From assembly GCA_022225965.2 (NCBI GenBank), contig JAKJXP020000010.1, positions 1 to 64,000 on the forward strand: DNA of 64,000 bases, written 5' to 3'. Of the stretch, positions 10,703-23,392 are shown in pieces. The notes below the pieces were generated by a model, which was not told the DNA's origin, searched no databases, and saw nothing but the letters and a program-made list of their open reading frames with translations. This DNA is from Diatrype stigma (Eukaryota; Ascomycota; Sordariomycetes; Xylariales; Diatrypaceae). Made by a program: the position numbers and the translations under genes. Each line of letters opens with the position of its first letter. The first letter of the stretch is position 1.

Positions 10703-11402
10703 GGGCTGTCCCGCATGGTGGTCCGCTCATCACGGCTTCGTATACTCCTGTTTCTTATTTGCGCCCCTGGGAGCAGAGCATAGATGAGGCGAGCGAAGAC
10801 GAGGGAACGAGAGGCGGGTGTCGAGTATCGAATATCGAGGATCGAGGATCGAGTATTTTGGAAATTGCGGCAGATCGTGCTTGATTGCTTTGCGAAAAAA
10901 TCCCGTCCCACCTGCATGGGGAATTGATTGGGGGCGGGGACCTTGGAATTGCAGGTGGTTGATTGGCTGGATGCAGGTGCTTCCATTGTCGATTTCAAAG
11001 TTTAAGTGGACCGAATCGGGAACATTGAACCTCCGGATAGTAATCGATAACTGCAGATGGAAGGAGGTACCTACAGGAAGCTCTTTCCAATCGCGATGGC
11101 AAGTGCAACTGCAATTGGGATTGCGACATTATCACAGGCTGTACGTAGGTTCTGCACTTTCAAGAATCCACAATCAAGAATCCAATCAAGAACCCAGAGT
11201 GCATCCTTACGTACACCGAGGAAGAGGCGATATCCAGAACCTGGCAGCCCTGGCAAGCCATAGACTAAGTCGCACGGGAGTGGCTCTTGCAGATGACCCA
11301 CAGGTTTGGCTTGACCTGACAGCAACAAAATCTGCCCCCATTCCCACCCGATCGATCTGCGAAGCTCGACAATAACCGCGGGGTCGCGTAGTAGACGACA
11401 TC
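10703..11402. promoter_or_regulatory. Bidirectional promoter between PPR and mS23 genes
   Basis: 700 bases separate two divergent start codons whose products are both predicted to be mitochondrial. It holds an imperfect direct repeat of ATCGAG(G/T) units at about 10818-10855 and a second set of CAAGAATCCA-like units at about 11160-11195. No TATA box is obvious. Shared control is inferred from geometry only. Confidence 0.5.
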
Positions 11403-12220
11403 ATGGGCCGACGCCAATTGAGGCCCAGCCAGGTCTACCAAACCGTCACAACGCAACTGAACCACCGCATATTCAGAGATTTCCGAGTACAGCAGCCGGC
11501 ATGGTACAAAGTACTCGAGGCAATACCGCCGTCCGAAACCGTCATACGGCCCCTCCCTCCCCAACACAAGACAGCCAACCCCAGGGCGCGCAGGGCGAGT
11601 AGGATGTTCCAGCCCCAGCAACTGGTGTACGAGGAGGATGCGCTGCGGCAACAGTTCTACAGGGAGCACCCGTGGGAGCTGGCCCGGCCGCGCATGATCA
11701 TAGAGACGGATGGCAAGGACTCGCAGAGATACGACTGGTCGAAGGGTTTGCGCCAGCCCGGCATGCCCCTATGCGGCGAATGGTAAGAGACACACTATGT
11801 GGATGCTTTTGGTAAACGAACGAGCGCGCTCGTAGGCTAACCTTACCCCTCCCGAACCACAGCGTCGTCCAGCGGCAGCTCTACTTCATGAGCAACGGGC
11901 TCGGCCGCGACGAAGCCTACGACAAGGCGCGGAAGGAGTTCTACGCGCTGCGGCAGGAGGAGCAGATCGAGCGGCGCATTGCCCAGGAGGAGGCGCGCTA
12001 CGTCGGAGCCTACTTCGGCAAGAGCTTCCTCCAGGTCGGCATGGAGCTCGAGGACGTGCAGTACGAGGCCTGGAAGAGGTGGGCCTCCAAGCAGATCGAC
12101 ATCGTCCGCGCCGAGCAGAATGCCGCCTACACGTCCTACGGGACCGAAGAAGAGGCGGCCGAAGAAGATCTCGACCTGCTTGCGGATGCGGCGGACGAAA
12201 CCGCCCCGCCGCCAAGCTAG
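11403..12220 (+). CDS. RSM25: Mitochondrial small ribosomal subunit protein mS23 (Rsm25-like)
   Basis: Component of the small subunit of the mitochondrial ribosome. Two exons, 11403-11782 and 11863-12220, give 245 residues; the join restores [15 protein letters not shown]. The N-terminus ([15 protein letters not shown]) and the motif [24 protein letters not shown] are characteristic of the fungal Rsm25/mS23 family, as is the later [18 protein letters not shown] helix. The second exon is strongly helical and charged, and the protein ends in an acidic tail. Length is close to known fungal homologues. It is divergent from the PPR gene, so both may be expressed together. Family recognition rests on remembered motifs rather than a search. 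Confidence 0.88.
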
Positions 12221-13029
12221 GGAAGATAATAAGCTTGGTCGTGCATGTGAAATATATGTAGCATACTATATAAAACCCATATATGTACAACGTTCGGCTG
12301 TCATCTTCCTTTCGTTTACGGCTTTGCTTGTGCGTATGTCTCGAGCCTCGGCATACGCAACTGCAGTTGATGGAGCGAATCTGACAAATCCAATCACAGC
12401 TGACTGTCCTTCGTGCGCAGACCGCGGTCACCAATGCTCCTGCTATAATGATACCGTGGGACGCTCCGAAATGCTGTATAGGAACCTGACATTCATAGCC
12501 ATGTAACTAACTTCCACCTGATCATCGCCGGCCGCCTCGGTTTGAACTTGCAGTCCAATGAGTACATATGATTTAAGGAGTGTCCAGGTGCACTACGCCG
12601 ACGTGCTTTCACGTTGTTGGTTCTCAGAAATGTACTTGAAGATCTAGTTCCCTACATTTCTGGGCATATAGAGCCCATATCACGTGTATTACGAAGTCCA
12701 AGAGGGTAGGGGTCAATCAAGGTCTCTACGCAGTCACAGCAAGAAGGCATCATCATCTAACGGTAAAATTTTCTGGGTATGACTATCAACTTATCTTCTC
12801 GCGGGGTATGGGTATCTCGAATTCGGGCATCAAAAATGGTCTATCCCGTCCAATTCCATCCAATCCTCCTACCACCATCCTCAAGCATTTCCAAGCGGAA
12901 GCTTGCGGAGCTGTCGGGTTCCTGAAGATGTGTGTCATGGTGGAAGAAAGTCCAATATGGGTGTTTCTGAATATCCGATATTCCGATTCCAGGCCACAAT
13001 ATTAAGCGTAGAATGACTGAAGAAATTAA

Positions 13030-13145
13030 TAAGGAAGCCTCGGCCTCGGGAAAAGACCCTCTCCCCCCAAAAAACAAGAAATTCGGAATGTTTTGAGGAT
13101 TCCAAAACCCTTGGACAAAAAAAAGGGGAGAGGGCTTCCTCCGAA
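13030..13145. repeat. Imperfect inverted repeat around a 60-base loop
   Basis: The left arm contains AGGAAGCC, a 17-base interruption, then CCCTCTCCCC followed by A-runs. The right arm reads A-run, GGGGAGAGGGCTTCCT, which is the complement of the left arm with the interruption removed. It could be the remnant of a small palindromic element or a local rearrangement; there is no target-site duplication that I can define. Confidence 0.45.
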
Positions 13146-13680
13146 CTACCCTGTTTGCTGCAAAACACAAAAATCTTGTCGGTAAAACCTTAGAATCAGA
13201 AGAAGTGAAGTAACTTTTGTGTGTGCGGACAGCCTGGTTGATCGATCGAACCGAGTGCTAATGGTCTGGACGCCTCCGAAGGAGTGTGACGGATTAACGG
13301 TTGGCAGGCAACTGTTGCGACGACGATGAAAACGAGGGGTCGCGGAAATTCAGACGATCAATACTGAGCAAAAGCCAACCCAGCAACCATTGCGGAAACT
13401 ATAGACTAGACCAGATATATTGTCGAGAGTCTACATGCCATGTCATAGTGCTGAAAGTCCGCAACTGCAGTCGAACCTCGCCACGCACGTCTGACCAAGT
13501 GGTGGGAAAAGATGGTTTCGATGCCGGTTGCTATGGTATGGTGATGAGGCTGTGATGGTTGCACGTGCCTATCAGGGAGACAACATGCCCGAACGAGATC
13601 TGGCAGGTGAAAGGGTGCTCCGAGTTGACGACCGAGTATTGGCAAAGGATCACCAGTCGTTGGGAAATTGTCAAGGGGTT

Positions 13681-13709
13681 CTTTTTTTTGTTTTTTTTTT
13701 TTTTTTTTC
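13681..13709 (+). repeat. Poly-T tract
   Basis: A 29-base run that is T except for two interruptions. It may be the trace of a reverse-transcribed poly(A) tail on the other strand or simple slippage; nothing coding adjoins it. Confidence 0.7.
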
Positions 13710-14110
13710 TGGGGTTTTCGCATTTTCAACTTTTTTCGTGCTTTTCTGTTTTCTGTATGAACGGCATTGCATGGTAAATCATATGCGACGACTGAAGGAG
13801 AATGAGAATGGTATGAGTAGTAGTTGGGCTCATATCCGCGTGACTCGTATCCTCGTAAGTCGTAACCTCATAAGTCGTGCCCTCATAAGTCGTCTCGTGG
13901 GCATCGCAAAAACGTCAAGGAAACTTCAGAGAATTAGATCGTAGTAAAGAGCCTGGGCATTTTCCGGTACGAGAAACTCCTAACGCCGGTAATGAAAGAA
14001 ACCACACGAAAACGGAAGAGATGGAACTGCGCGCGAACTGAATCAATAGAGAAAATGCGATCTTTCGATCATAGTCGCATTTTCGTAATGTAGGTGGCGT
14101 GAAGAGCAGT

Positions 14111-16583
14111 CTACTTCATGACCAAGACTTGCGCCTTGCGGATGCCATAAGTTCTTAGCAGGGAGGACTCACGATCGTCGCGCAGAGTCAAAGTAGGGCC
14201 GATGACCAGAGAGATGCGGTACTGAGAGAACTGGAGATGCTCGGCACTGCTTCCGAGAACGCTTCCGTTCTTGGCCTCCATGGTGGCCACCAAGAACTTG
14301 CTGCCGGTCTCGGGGAAGAAGTAATGGAGCGTCATGCCGCTGCTCCAGATTCGCATCGAGATGTTATAAGCGCCCCGGATGAGGATGCGCATGGCCTTCA
14401 GAGCCATCTCGTCGGGGACGGTGCTGTTCTGCAGCGGGGTCAGGACATTGGTCAGAACGCGCGCGTGGTGGTCGACCAAGCTGCTGCGGAACTTCCGGGA
14501 GTCCTTCTGGTCGCCGATGGACTTGATCAGTTGAGCGTGCTCCTCGATGGTGCGCTGTCGGCTTATGTTGCTCGATCGCTGGTTCACATCTGCGAGGTAG
14601 GCACGAGGTTAGCTTTTCTAGATCGAGTTGCATGGAGAAGGCATCATACATATGGATGGTAGAACTTACTGGCAAAAGTGACAATTTGCGATTGCAGCGC
14701 ACGCAGTTGCTTATCCATGTCGGGCGAGAATCCCAGGAAGATGTCGGGAGTCATGATCGTCTTGAAGATGTAGTCGAGCATCACACGCTGGATGACATAC
14801 GGTCGATACTGCTCTGTCATGAGAAGGAATCTCGTATGTGCAGCAGCCTCCGGTCTGTCGGGGTAGACTAGGCTGTTCAGTAGTGACCAAATCTCCGGCT
14901 CCTGGATGTGCAACAACTCGTCGGGGACGTTGGGGCCAATGCTGGCCTTATGGAGATTGAATACAATGCCCTTAGCCATCTCATAAAGGTGAGCAATCGC
15001 CGCTCGAACGTCTTCGGCCGTCCAATCTTCTTCGCGGTCCGGGTTACCCAGCGCGTTCTTGGTGCGCGAGGAGTTGCCGAACAAGTTCGAGTTGGGCCCC
15101 ATGTCGTCTTCATTGTCCGCCGGGTGGGCCGGGCCCGAGAGAGTCTGCTTCTCGTCATATGCAGGAAACGGCGAAGGCATGAGACTGTATGCTCGCTTGC
15201 GGGTGCCGGCAGGAACCTGATTGTTAGGCTCACTCGAATCAGAACCAACCTCATCTGCGAGACGGTGAAGCAGTGCTCCACCCGAGGTCTTCGTATTGCC
15301 ACGATCATCGCTGCTCGAGCTAGACTGGGTAGCTTTGTCCTTGAACTGTTCGATCTTGAATGGCGTAGAGAATGTGAGTTTCCTGGGGTTGGACATGTAG
15401 CCTAGCCGGTTAGGGGTCTTCCCCTTGAAAACAATAGAATCTGTCACCCGCGAGACGCTGTCGTCCTGGGCGGCTTCTTCGACGCTCGCTGTTGATTCCG
15501 GGACAGAGGGTGCGATGAAAGCATCTGCCTTCTCGGAGCTCTGAGACGAAGGCGAAGTGTGTGTCTTCAAATTCTGAATTGTCTGACGGAGAGTCTGGAT
15601 CTCCTCCTCCAATGACTACCAAGAACATTGTTAGTGATACTCTTGATACTAGCTAGTATGTTGACCACTTACACGAATCTCTTTGTAGTGCTTCTCGTCT
15701 TGCTTTTCGTACTTGCTGCAAAGCTCCTCGTGATACTCTCTGAAGTGGCCAGACTCAGCATGCAGATTCTTGATCGACTCCTTGAGGGTGTCGACCTTCT
15801 CTTTGGAGAAATCAACTCGGTCCTGCAACAGCTTCTCGCGTTGAATGGCGTTTTGCAGCTGATGCTCCAACTGGTCCCGGTCGGCCTTCATCTTGCCCGA
15901 ATCATACATAGCATGCTGGGCCTTTTCGCTGTCTACAACTCTTAGACGAATCGCCTCGTCGCGTTGCTTCATGACTGTGTGGCCGTACGCATTAATCCTG
16001 TGGGATATTTCCATAATCATGGCCCCATGTTTGTTTGCAGCTTCTCCAGTGACGCCAGGGGAGATATTCAAGGATTGCTTTGTAGTCATCAATGCACTCT
16101 GGATTTGACTCAGTTGCTGGGTCGTTGTCTTTTCGTCGTCAGCTATCCCACATCCATACGAAAGTGAACCCAAATACAAGCATTACTCACATCTGAGAAG
16201 GACGGATTGCTGGCTCTGCTGCCACTGGAACCCCAGCCTGAAGAATCATTGCTAGACACAGAGTTACGTCCCCCCATAGAGGGATTACTGTAACTCGCGT
16301 TGAAATTCCGTCGGTTGTACCGGTTTGCAACCGGATTGCTGATAGGGGGGACCGATTTGGGGACCGGGGGTGGGGAATTCACAAAGACATCATTTGCCCC
16401 ATCAAATGGGGCAGAACAACGAACGAGTGCCAACTCGTTTTCCTCGTCACTCGAGCTGGTACGGCTCGAGTCATTTGTTTGATGAGTCTGTGGTGTCGCC
16501 TTCGTGGCCGAGTGGATGGGTGCGCCCCCATCGGAGTCAGAACTAGATTGTCTGTTAGACTTTCTTTCCCGAGAATAAGGCAT
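14111..16583 (-). CDS. Coiled-coil protein of unknown function
   Basis: Four exons on the minus strand: 16583-16191, 16128-15673, 15615-14670 and 14589-14111, giving 757 residues. Intron 1 has its GTGAGT donor at 16190 and a CTGAC branch point 12 bases before an AG at 16129; the other two introns have GTAAGT donors. The first 131 residues are Ser/Asn-rich and disordered. Residues about 132-320 form a long coiled coil (for example SEKAQHAMYDSGKMKADRDQ and the SLEEEIQTLRQTIQNL segment). A Ser/Thr-rich middle precedes a C-terminal helical and globular part with GAYNISMRIWSSGMTLHYFF. I recognise no catalytic motif. The ordered C-terminus suggests a conserved fungal family. A cytoskeletal or septal scaffold is possible, but that is a guess. 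Confidence 0.82.
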
Positions 16584-19500
16584 GTTGGAAAAATATGCAG
16601 ATAATCCAGTGATCCAGGTAAAGACGGAAAGAGCCGGAAATGAAAATCCAGTCCCAGATTGCCCAGACCCAGAGCGTCACCACCAAGCCACTGGTACACC
16701 ACAAACCCAGGAAGACCAATGGTAAGTAAAGCTAATGTAGGAGGGATGTTGCCAAGGATGAAGAAGGAAAAGGTAAAAAGTGTGGTGGGTGTAGTAATTG
16801 AATGCGATGGTAGTGGGTGGTTGATGGAAAGAAGGATAACGGTAACCCCGAGGCAGGAACGGAATAATAGAAGATACCGCCGCAAAACCCAGGCCAAGTC
16901 AAACCCAAGTCCTTGCTTCAAAGCAACCAGAGATCAAAGGGAAATTGATGTTTCACGAGACCATTGGAAAGTAGAGGATTGGGGAAATTGCTCATAGACT
17001 GGGAGGCAGGAAGGAAGTAGGTTTGGTTGGGTTGGGTTGGGGTTGTAGGTGGGTTGTAGTGATGGTGATAATGGTGATAGTGTCCAACAATAGGAATGAA
17101 CAGTCAATAAAGGCAAGTGCAGCTGAAGTGGTGGCCAATCGCAACAGTCACGAATGCAATCTTTCTTAGGCATCCGAGGCGACCGGTATCCAAGGCTACC
17201 GAAGGCGTGTGCTACTAAGGTGTAACCCGGGCCTTTGAGGACCAAGTAGTATCCAGGGCTAACAGAACTGGAAGGAACCAAAGTAGGCCTTGTTGGTAGA
17301 GGTGTTGTGCAATTCACTGCTTACTAGCAACGGTAGGATGTGGTTGGTGCTCTGGGTAGATAGGGAGGCGCACTAGGAACAGGCCTTGACCAGAAGGCTG
17401 ATAACATGTAATAAACATGTAATAGAGGAAACCACGCACGCAGAAACCACGCACGCAATCAGACGCAAGACCACTTACACCAAGGTAGCTGAAGCATTGT
17501 CTGCCCCGGCCGGTGACTGGAGACGAAGAGCTTGCACGTCTTTGCCTTTTCCTTTGGCAAGGCATGGCGATTCCTCGTTATTGGCCGTTCCTCTGATCTT
17601 TGATAGACTGTCTCGAAGGCTCTTTATATGAGGCGTGGCCCCATTTGGCCGTGTGGCTGACATGTTCGCGTTCTAAGCGACTTGGTGGCCAAGCTCTACC
17701 TTGTGAGCCTCAAGTCTTCGCGTCTGATCTCCAAAGGCGGACATTCGAGATGGGAGCCTGAAAGATACCTAGGTAGTTAGCATCTTGGTATCCAATCAAA
17801 TAGCCATATTTCATCTCGATTGTGTTCTGATGCCGTGCTTGAACCGTTAAGTGTGCTCAATTCCAAGCACGCAGTTGTGGCGTCTGGGTTAGGGACTTGT
17901 GTTGAGGGCCAGGGGAACTATCGGGTAGCTCCGCTCCGACAGTACGTTGGCGAGATGCAGCAGGCTGCCCAACGTAGAGGAGGATGTCATCACACCCAGC
18001 CACCAAGACATGTCCTCGAGGGACTTCAATCAAGAGGTATTCAATCAATAGCAGAGGAGAATCACTCACTGTCAATCAGGTCTTTGGCTGGTAGGTTGTT
18101 TGATGAATCCGTTGTCTCGTGGTGATGGAGATATGTGGTTGGGAACCTGTGGATTGTACGTTAGCTACACTCTCTTGCAAGAACACCTGGATGGAGGTCA
18201 AGTATCTTCGAGGATAGCTCTCGCCCTAACCAATGTCAAGTATCACAGTGATGGTGGTTCCCGCCTCGTGTAAATCTGGATACAATAGTGAAGGCTCTCG
18301 CCTTGGGTGAATGTGGATGTTGATGATGATGGTTGTCGCCTTGGATGGAGAAGGGCTTTCGAATTGTGTGAAGAGTTGTATTTGTGATGATCATACGCAG
18401 TGTAAAGATGTCAATCAATACGGTAATAAAGGCACCTAGAAGTGATTGGGGCCCTCGAGTATTGAGAATATCGAGCTTTTGAGTGGGAGAAGGTTGATGT
18501 TCACGGAAGATGGGTTGCTCCAAATATCGTGGTGATGGGGAGGGTGTAGAGTAGATGGAAATTTGCAGGTCCAAAGGAGGTACTTACAGTAGAGAGTAAT
18601 ATCAAGGTATGATTCGAGGCATACAAGTAGGCCTTGGAGCCCACCTGATGGGTTGAAGCAGTCAAGTTCAAGTGGCTTGTTGATGATGGTGATGGCTGGA
18701 GGTGTTGAAGGTGATGATGGAAACTTCAAAGACTTCTTGATGAAGTCTTCAGAAACAATCGATGGACAAGTTGAGAGTGGGAAGGAAAGGAAGTTATGTG
18801 GGTGTGTGGGAGTTGAAGAAACTTCAGTGGTGAAAGTTTGTGCGTGGATGGGGAGAAAGGTAGGGAGGGTGAACAGAGGTCAGGGTAAATCAGTAAGTAG
18901 CCTGACCGCGACTGGTGCTGTCTATGGTACTTCCCCTGCCACAACTGCCAGTCCATCTGCGTATGTGAAGATTAGGTAGGTTCAGAATCTCTTTATCAGT
19001 ACTTGAAAGATGTACGTAATTGTGTTTCAGAGTCAGTAGGTATGTATACTGGGCTGATGGTATATAGCCCCTGGGCAAGTGGACAGAGCTTGACAGTGGT
19101 AAACGGACCCCCACAGTGGAAAGCCCAAACCAGCAGTTAAAAGACTGAGCGTACATAGGGACTAGGTACCACAGAATGACCCGCATATATCGAAACGTAA
19201 TAGGGAAGTTACCCAACTACCCTCAGAAAGGATGCTGAAATGCTTGTACCTGGGTTCAACTGAAAGACAGCGGAGCAGTATACACTTGGTCACTCTCGCC
19301 TCCTGTGTTCCTAGCGAGACAGGAACAAGAGCCACACTTACGGGACACTTGAGGCGGCCCTAAGATTGTCAGGCATGGTTCAGAAAACCCGTGGCCTACC
19401 TTAGACGTGATTCTTGGACGGTCTTGGGGTGGTGATTATGATTAGAGGCTTGAGTAGGAGAATACCAACACGCAACCTCGTTAGTTGTAAGGATCTTCTA

Positions 19501-21743
19501 CCTTCCAATATGGCACGTTAATCTAAGTACAGACTGTACAACTGCACGACTTGTGCGAAACACTTGGCGAGAATTCATGATGTAGTCAGATGATGTACCA
19601 TCACGATACGAAACAGCAAGAGGGCACCAGGGCTTGTCAAGATGTGTTCCAAAGCATGCTGACAGAGCATGATATGTAGATAGGCGTAAGGTAAATCTAT
19701 CACTTCCTGCATGTCCGCTGCAATGATGACTTGTGAAGGATATAGATATATAGGCACATCTAATACAAAGACGTGGATGAAGTGCTGCTCCACTAGGCAG
19801 GGTTTTCCAACAGCCGTCTTTTGACCATCTTGAAATGTAGAAAGCATAAGGATTGGAAGTGTTAAGATACAAATTTGATGTTAAATTTGCGTGGGTTATG
19901 CAGGGTCTGCTGGTGAAAAGGTCACATTCGCCTCTAAGACGAAATACCGAGTCGTTCAAATATTAATGAAGGGTGGCAGATGAACTACATTTCCCGGGTT
20001 CTACTTACCCAAGGCTCTACCTTCTATTACTGTAGTCAAATGGTCATAATCGTTGCTCATTATGATGTATAGCGTTTGTTGTGTTGCAAGACGCATCCAT
20101 CTGGCTAATTAGTTATGTTTGGCTTTTGATCGAGCGTGGGCTTGACGAGCACGATGTGAGTGACTCGCAGGGATATGTAGCTACGGGTTGGTAGACATTG
20201 GAATATGAACGACTAGTAAAACAATGCTGGAACGAAGACTTTGATTCAGAATACCGTTAAAGGTTTCGATGGATACTACTCTCAAAATATGGAACAGAGT
20301 AGCATGGACCTCTTGGTCGGCTACTGAAACAAAGCAGCTACAGGATACCATGAAGAGCTTTGATGCCTTTATATATTCAGTCAATCATAGAGTTAATTTG
20401 CTTGGTTTCGTATGGTAGTATTGTACTTGATTCATGGCTATTATGGCAGACTGAGGTACGAATATCAAAGATATCTGTCTAAAAGCAGAAGACCTGTATG
20501 AAAGGCCCAATGGCAAGATGTCATGTAGTCTTTTATGTACCCCATTCACAAAGTCAAGGCGTATCTGTAATATCAGGATACACACTTCCATGTACTGGCG
20601 TTGACAAAAAAGCAGTTTGACCAAAGATGCTCCCAGCTGTCGAAGATTAGGTGGTGATCGGAATTTTCAAAAGTACTCGGCCTACCATGTTACATCCTAG
20701 AGCAAACTGAAGTATTTCAAGGCTAGCACATCCAGCCGAGTAAGAATTTTCGCTTCCCTACTTGAACAAACCAGGCCCTTATCCTCCTGTGTATTTTTAG
20801 CCCCCAAGAAAACAGCATTTTGAGAACCCTTCATACACGCAGCCATGCGCTGGAATCCCCTAAGTGGAAAGTACTGAGTGTTTGCGCCTTAAACCCTGGC
20901 GGGATAATCTAAAGCCTATGAACTATTGATATTCCGGGAAGCTTGCCTGGAGAGCAAGTATGACCCATTCATGGTTCGACCTGACAAGCTCAATGTCTTC
21001 GAACTGCGCTTGTGGATATATAACTCGAGTGGTTTGAATCGGCACGTTGTTCAATCCAGTAACTAATCTGCTCTTCAGGTCCATACTAGTATTGTTACAC
21101 GTTCGCCGGCTCTACTACCCCCCACACAAGATCGGTTCTCCCTTGTTTCTATGCGAGCAGTCAAACAGGTTTCGGAAGGTTGCTTTTTATCTATGTCACT
21201 CGACACGGGAGGAAATTCGACCGACAGGGACATAAGTGCTCTGCTCTTATGTGTTATCACAAATACCAAAAAAATAACACGAGGTCGAGAACAGCAAGCG
21301 ACTGCTACGATCGGGAGAGCTCTATAATTGTGCGCCAAGCCGCTAGGTGCCGATCACCGCAATGACCGTATTATATAATACGGGCACTCCTATCTAGCCC
21401 CTATATGGCGACATTATCGTACTACATCTGGCTGCTATATTCAAAATATTTAAGGTTGTTGTTGGTAAAATTCTAGGAATAGCTTGGTAGGTAGAGAGTG
21501 ACATGAAAGGGGTATTAGGTGTGGGTGACATTGGAGCCGGAACAAATACGTCAACACGGGACGGAGGGGTAATGGGAATCTGCGGGTAAGATCATCTGAA
21601 AGAGTCGTACGCAAGTTGTATCCGTTCCGATCTATGTCGCTTTCACCTTTCCATCACTCTACCCGTTGAACGAGCAGACAAGCCTAGTGCATTTATCTCA
21701 GGGTAGTATACTGGCTAGCCAAAACAGCTATCAAGGTGACGAA
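16584..21743. other. Long gene-poor region
   Basis: More than 5 kb without a supported coding region. The first kilobase is presumably promoter and leader of the minus-strand coiled-coil gene and holds a G-rich tract. Around 18180-18400, degenerate units with CTCGCC(T/C)T...GATGATGGT recur at irregular spacing. Frames on both strands are short and motif-free, and I found no splice chain linking them. Decayed repeats or non-coding RNA remain possible. Confidence 0.55.
17029..17053 (+). other. G-quadruplex-capable tract
   Basis: Four G-runs of at least three (17029-31, 17034-36, 17039-42, 17051-53) are separated by loops of 2, 2 and 8 bases, within TTGGG-type repeats. It lies about 450 bases upstream of the coiled-coil start codon, so the G-rich strand is the template-side plus strand. 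Folding is predicted from pattern only. Confidence 0.55.
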
Positions 21744-23356
21744 ATGCCATCGCATCAAGAGAAGTAAGTAACTAGATGAAACCCTCCAAAGTCAGCAGTA
21801 ATGGCGAAAGCTTACCAGCGCCTCCAGCGACGTGTCAATCAAAGACCTACGGGAAATCGCGGCAAATCATGGGTTCACCATGAGCCCAGAGGATGAGCCG
21901 GGCTACCTCGCCCTCACCCAAGCGATCACGGAGTCCGTGGACTACGTCTCCCAGCTGCCAGACTATGTCGACCCAGGGCTCACGCCAGATCTGGGACTGG
22001 ACCGTGGGAGCGCCCGCGCATACGAAAGGCCGTCGCCATCTGAGAACCCGCTGAATGCGTGGATGTTTAGGGTATGACTATATGACTATTAGCCAGAGCA
22101 ACCCCATCCCATCCCTACTACTCATCTATTACATTCGGTATCACACAGCACCTAGACATATATCAGGTTAGCCTGCAATATATCCACCAACCGATTCCGC
22201 AGATGACTCTATTTGTTCACGTCTTCATGATTAAAGTATTATGTAAACGATCTAACTTCCACAAACCAGACCAACATCCAAGCCACCAAGCCCACCAGCG
22301 CCCTGCTAGCCGGGAAGACCATCGCGATCAAGGACAACGCCTGCGTCGCCGGCGTCCCGCTGACCCTCGGCACGCAGCCGTTCCACCTCCTGCACGGCAA
22401 CGGCAGCGGAAAGCGATCGCCGTACCCGACCCCCCGCCTCGACGCCGTCGTCGTGACGCGCGCGCTCGCGGCCGGCGCCGCCGTCGCCGGCACGGCCACC
22501 TGCGAGAACTACTGCATGTCGGCGCGGTCGTCGACCAGCGCCACGGGCCCCGTGCACAACCCCTGGCTGCGGGGCTACGACGCCGGCGGGAGCAGCAGCG
22601 GCTCCGCGGCGCTGGTCGCCGTCGCCGTCGTGCGCCGGTGGCGCGCCGCGCGGGGCCTGCCGCCCCTGCCTGAGGGTCTGGAGGGCTTGGGGGAGGGCGC
22701 GGATCTGGCGCTTGGGGCGGACCAGGGTGGGAGCATTCGCATTGTAATTTTCTTCTTCTTCTTCTTCTTCTTCTTCATCTTCGTTTCTTCTCTAGTTTGG
22801 TTTTCGCGCCTCCTAACTATTCCTTACGTTCGTTCCCTTGTGTCCCTTTTATACCTCTTGCCACGCGTTGTCTTCCATTCCCATCCCTTTCCTTTCCCCT
22901 CCTTTCCAATCCCATGAAATAACCACAGAACCCCCCCCCCCCCCCCCCCGACTTCCGCTGACCTCCGAGCTCGCGCAAACTACAGCCGTCGTCCCACTGC
23001 GGCGTGTACGGCCTCAAGCCGACGCACGGCCTCGTGCCGTACACGGGTCTGGCGTCGTTGCACCCGCTGCTGGACCACGCGGGGCCGATCGCAGCGTCGG
23101 TCCGCGACGCGGCGCTGCTGCTGTCGGCGCTGGCGGGCTACGACGGCCTCGACGACGCGCGCATGACGCCCGAGACGCCGCTGCGCGCCCGCGTCCCGCA
23201 GTACCACGAGCGGCTCGACGCCGCCATCGCCGAGCGCCGGGGCGCCGGGACCTGGACCCGCGACGGGGCCGCCAGGGGCTTGCGCGTCGGCGTGCTGAGG
23301 TGAGTTGGTTGCAATTTAGTGGCCTGGACCTAACTCAGTCCGTTCTTCACGAAGGA

Positions 23357-23392
<36 letters not shown>

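Larger units (their letters stand above)
12221..14110. other. Gene-free spacer with simple repeats
   Basis: No supported gene. Visible structures: an imperfect inverted repeat at about 13030-13145 (listed separately); a long T-rich tract at about 13681-13709; and three tandem units of about 15 bases reading CCTC(A/G)TAAGTCGT at about 13850-13895. Confidence 0.55.
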
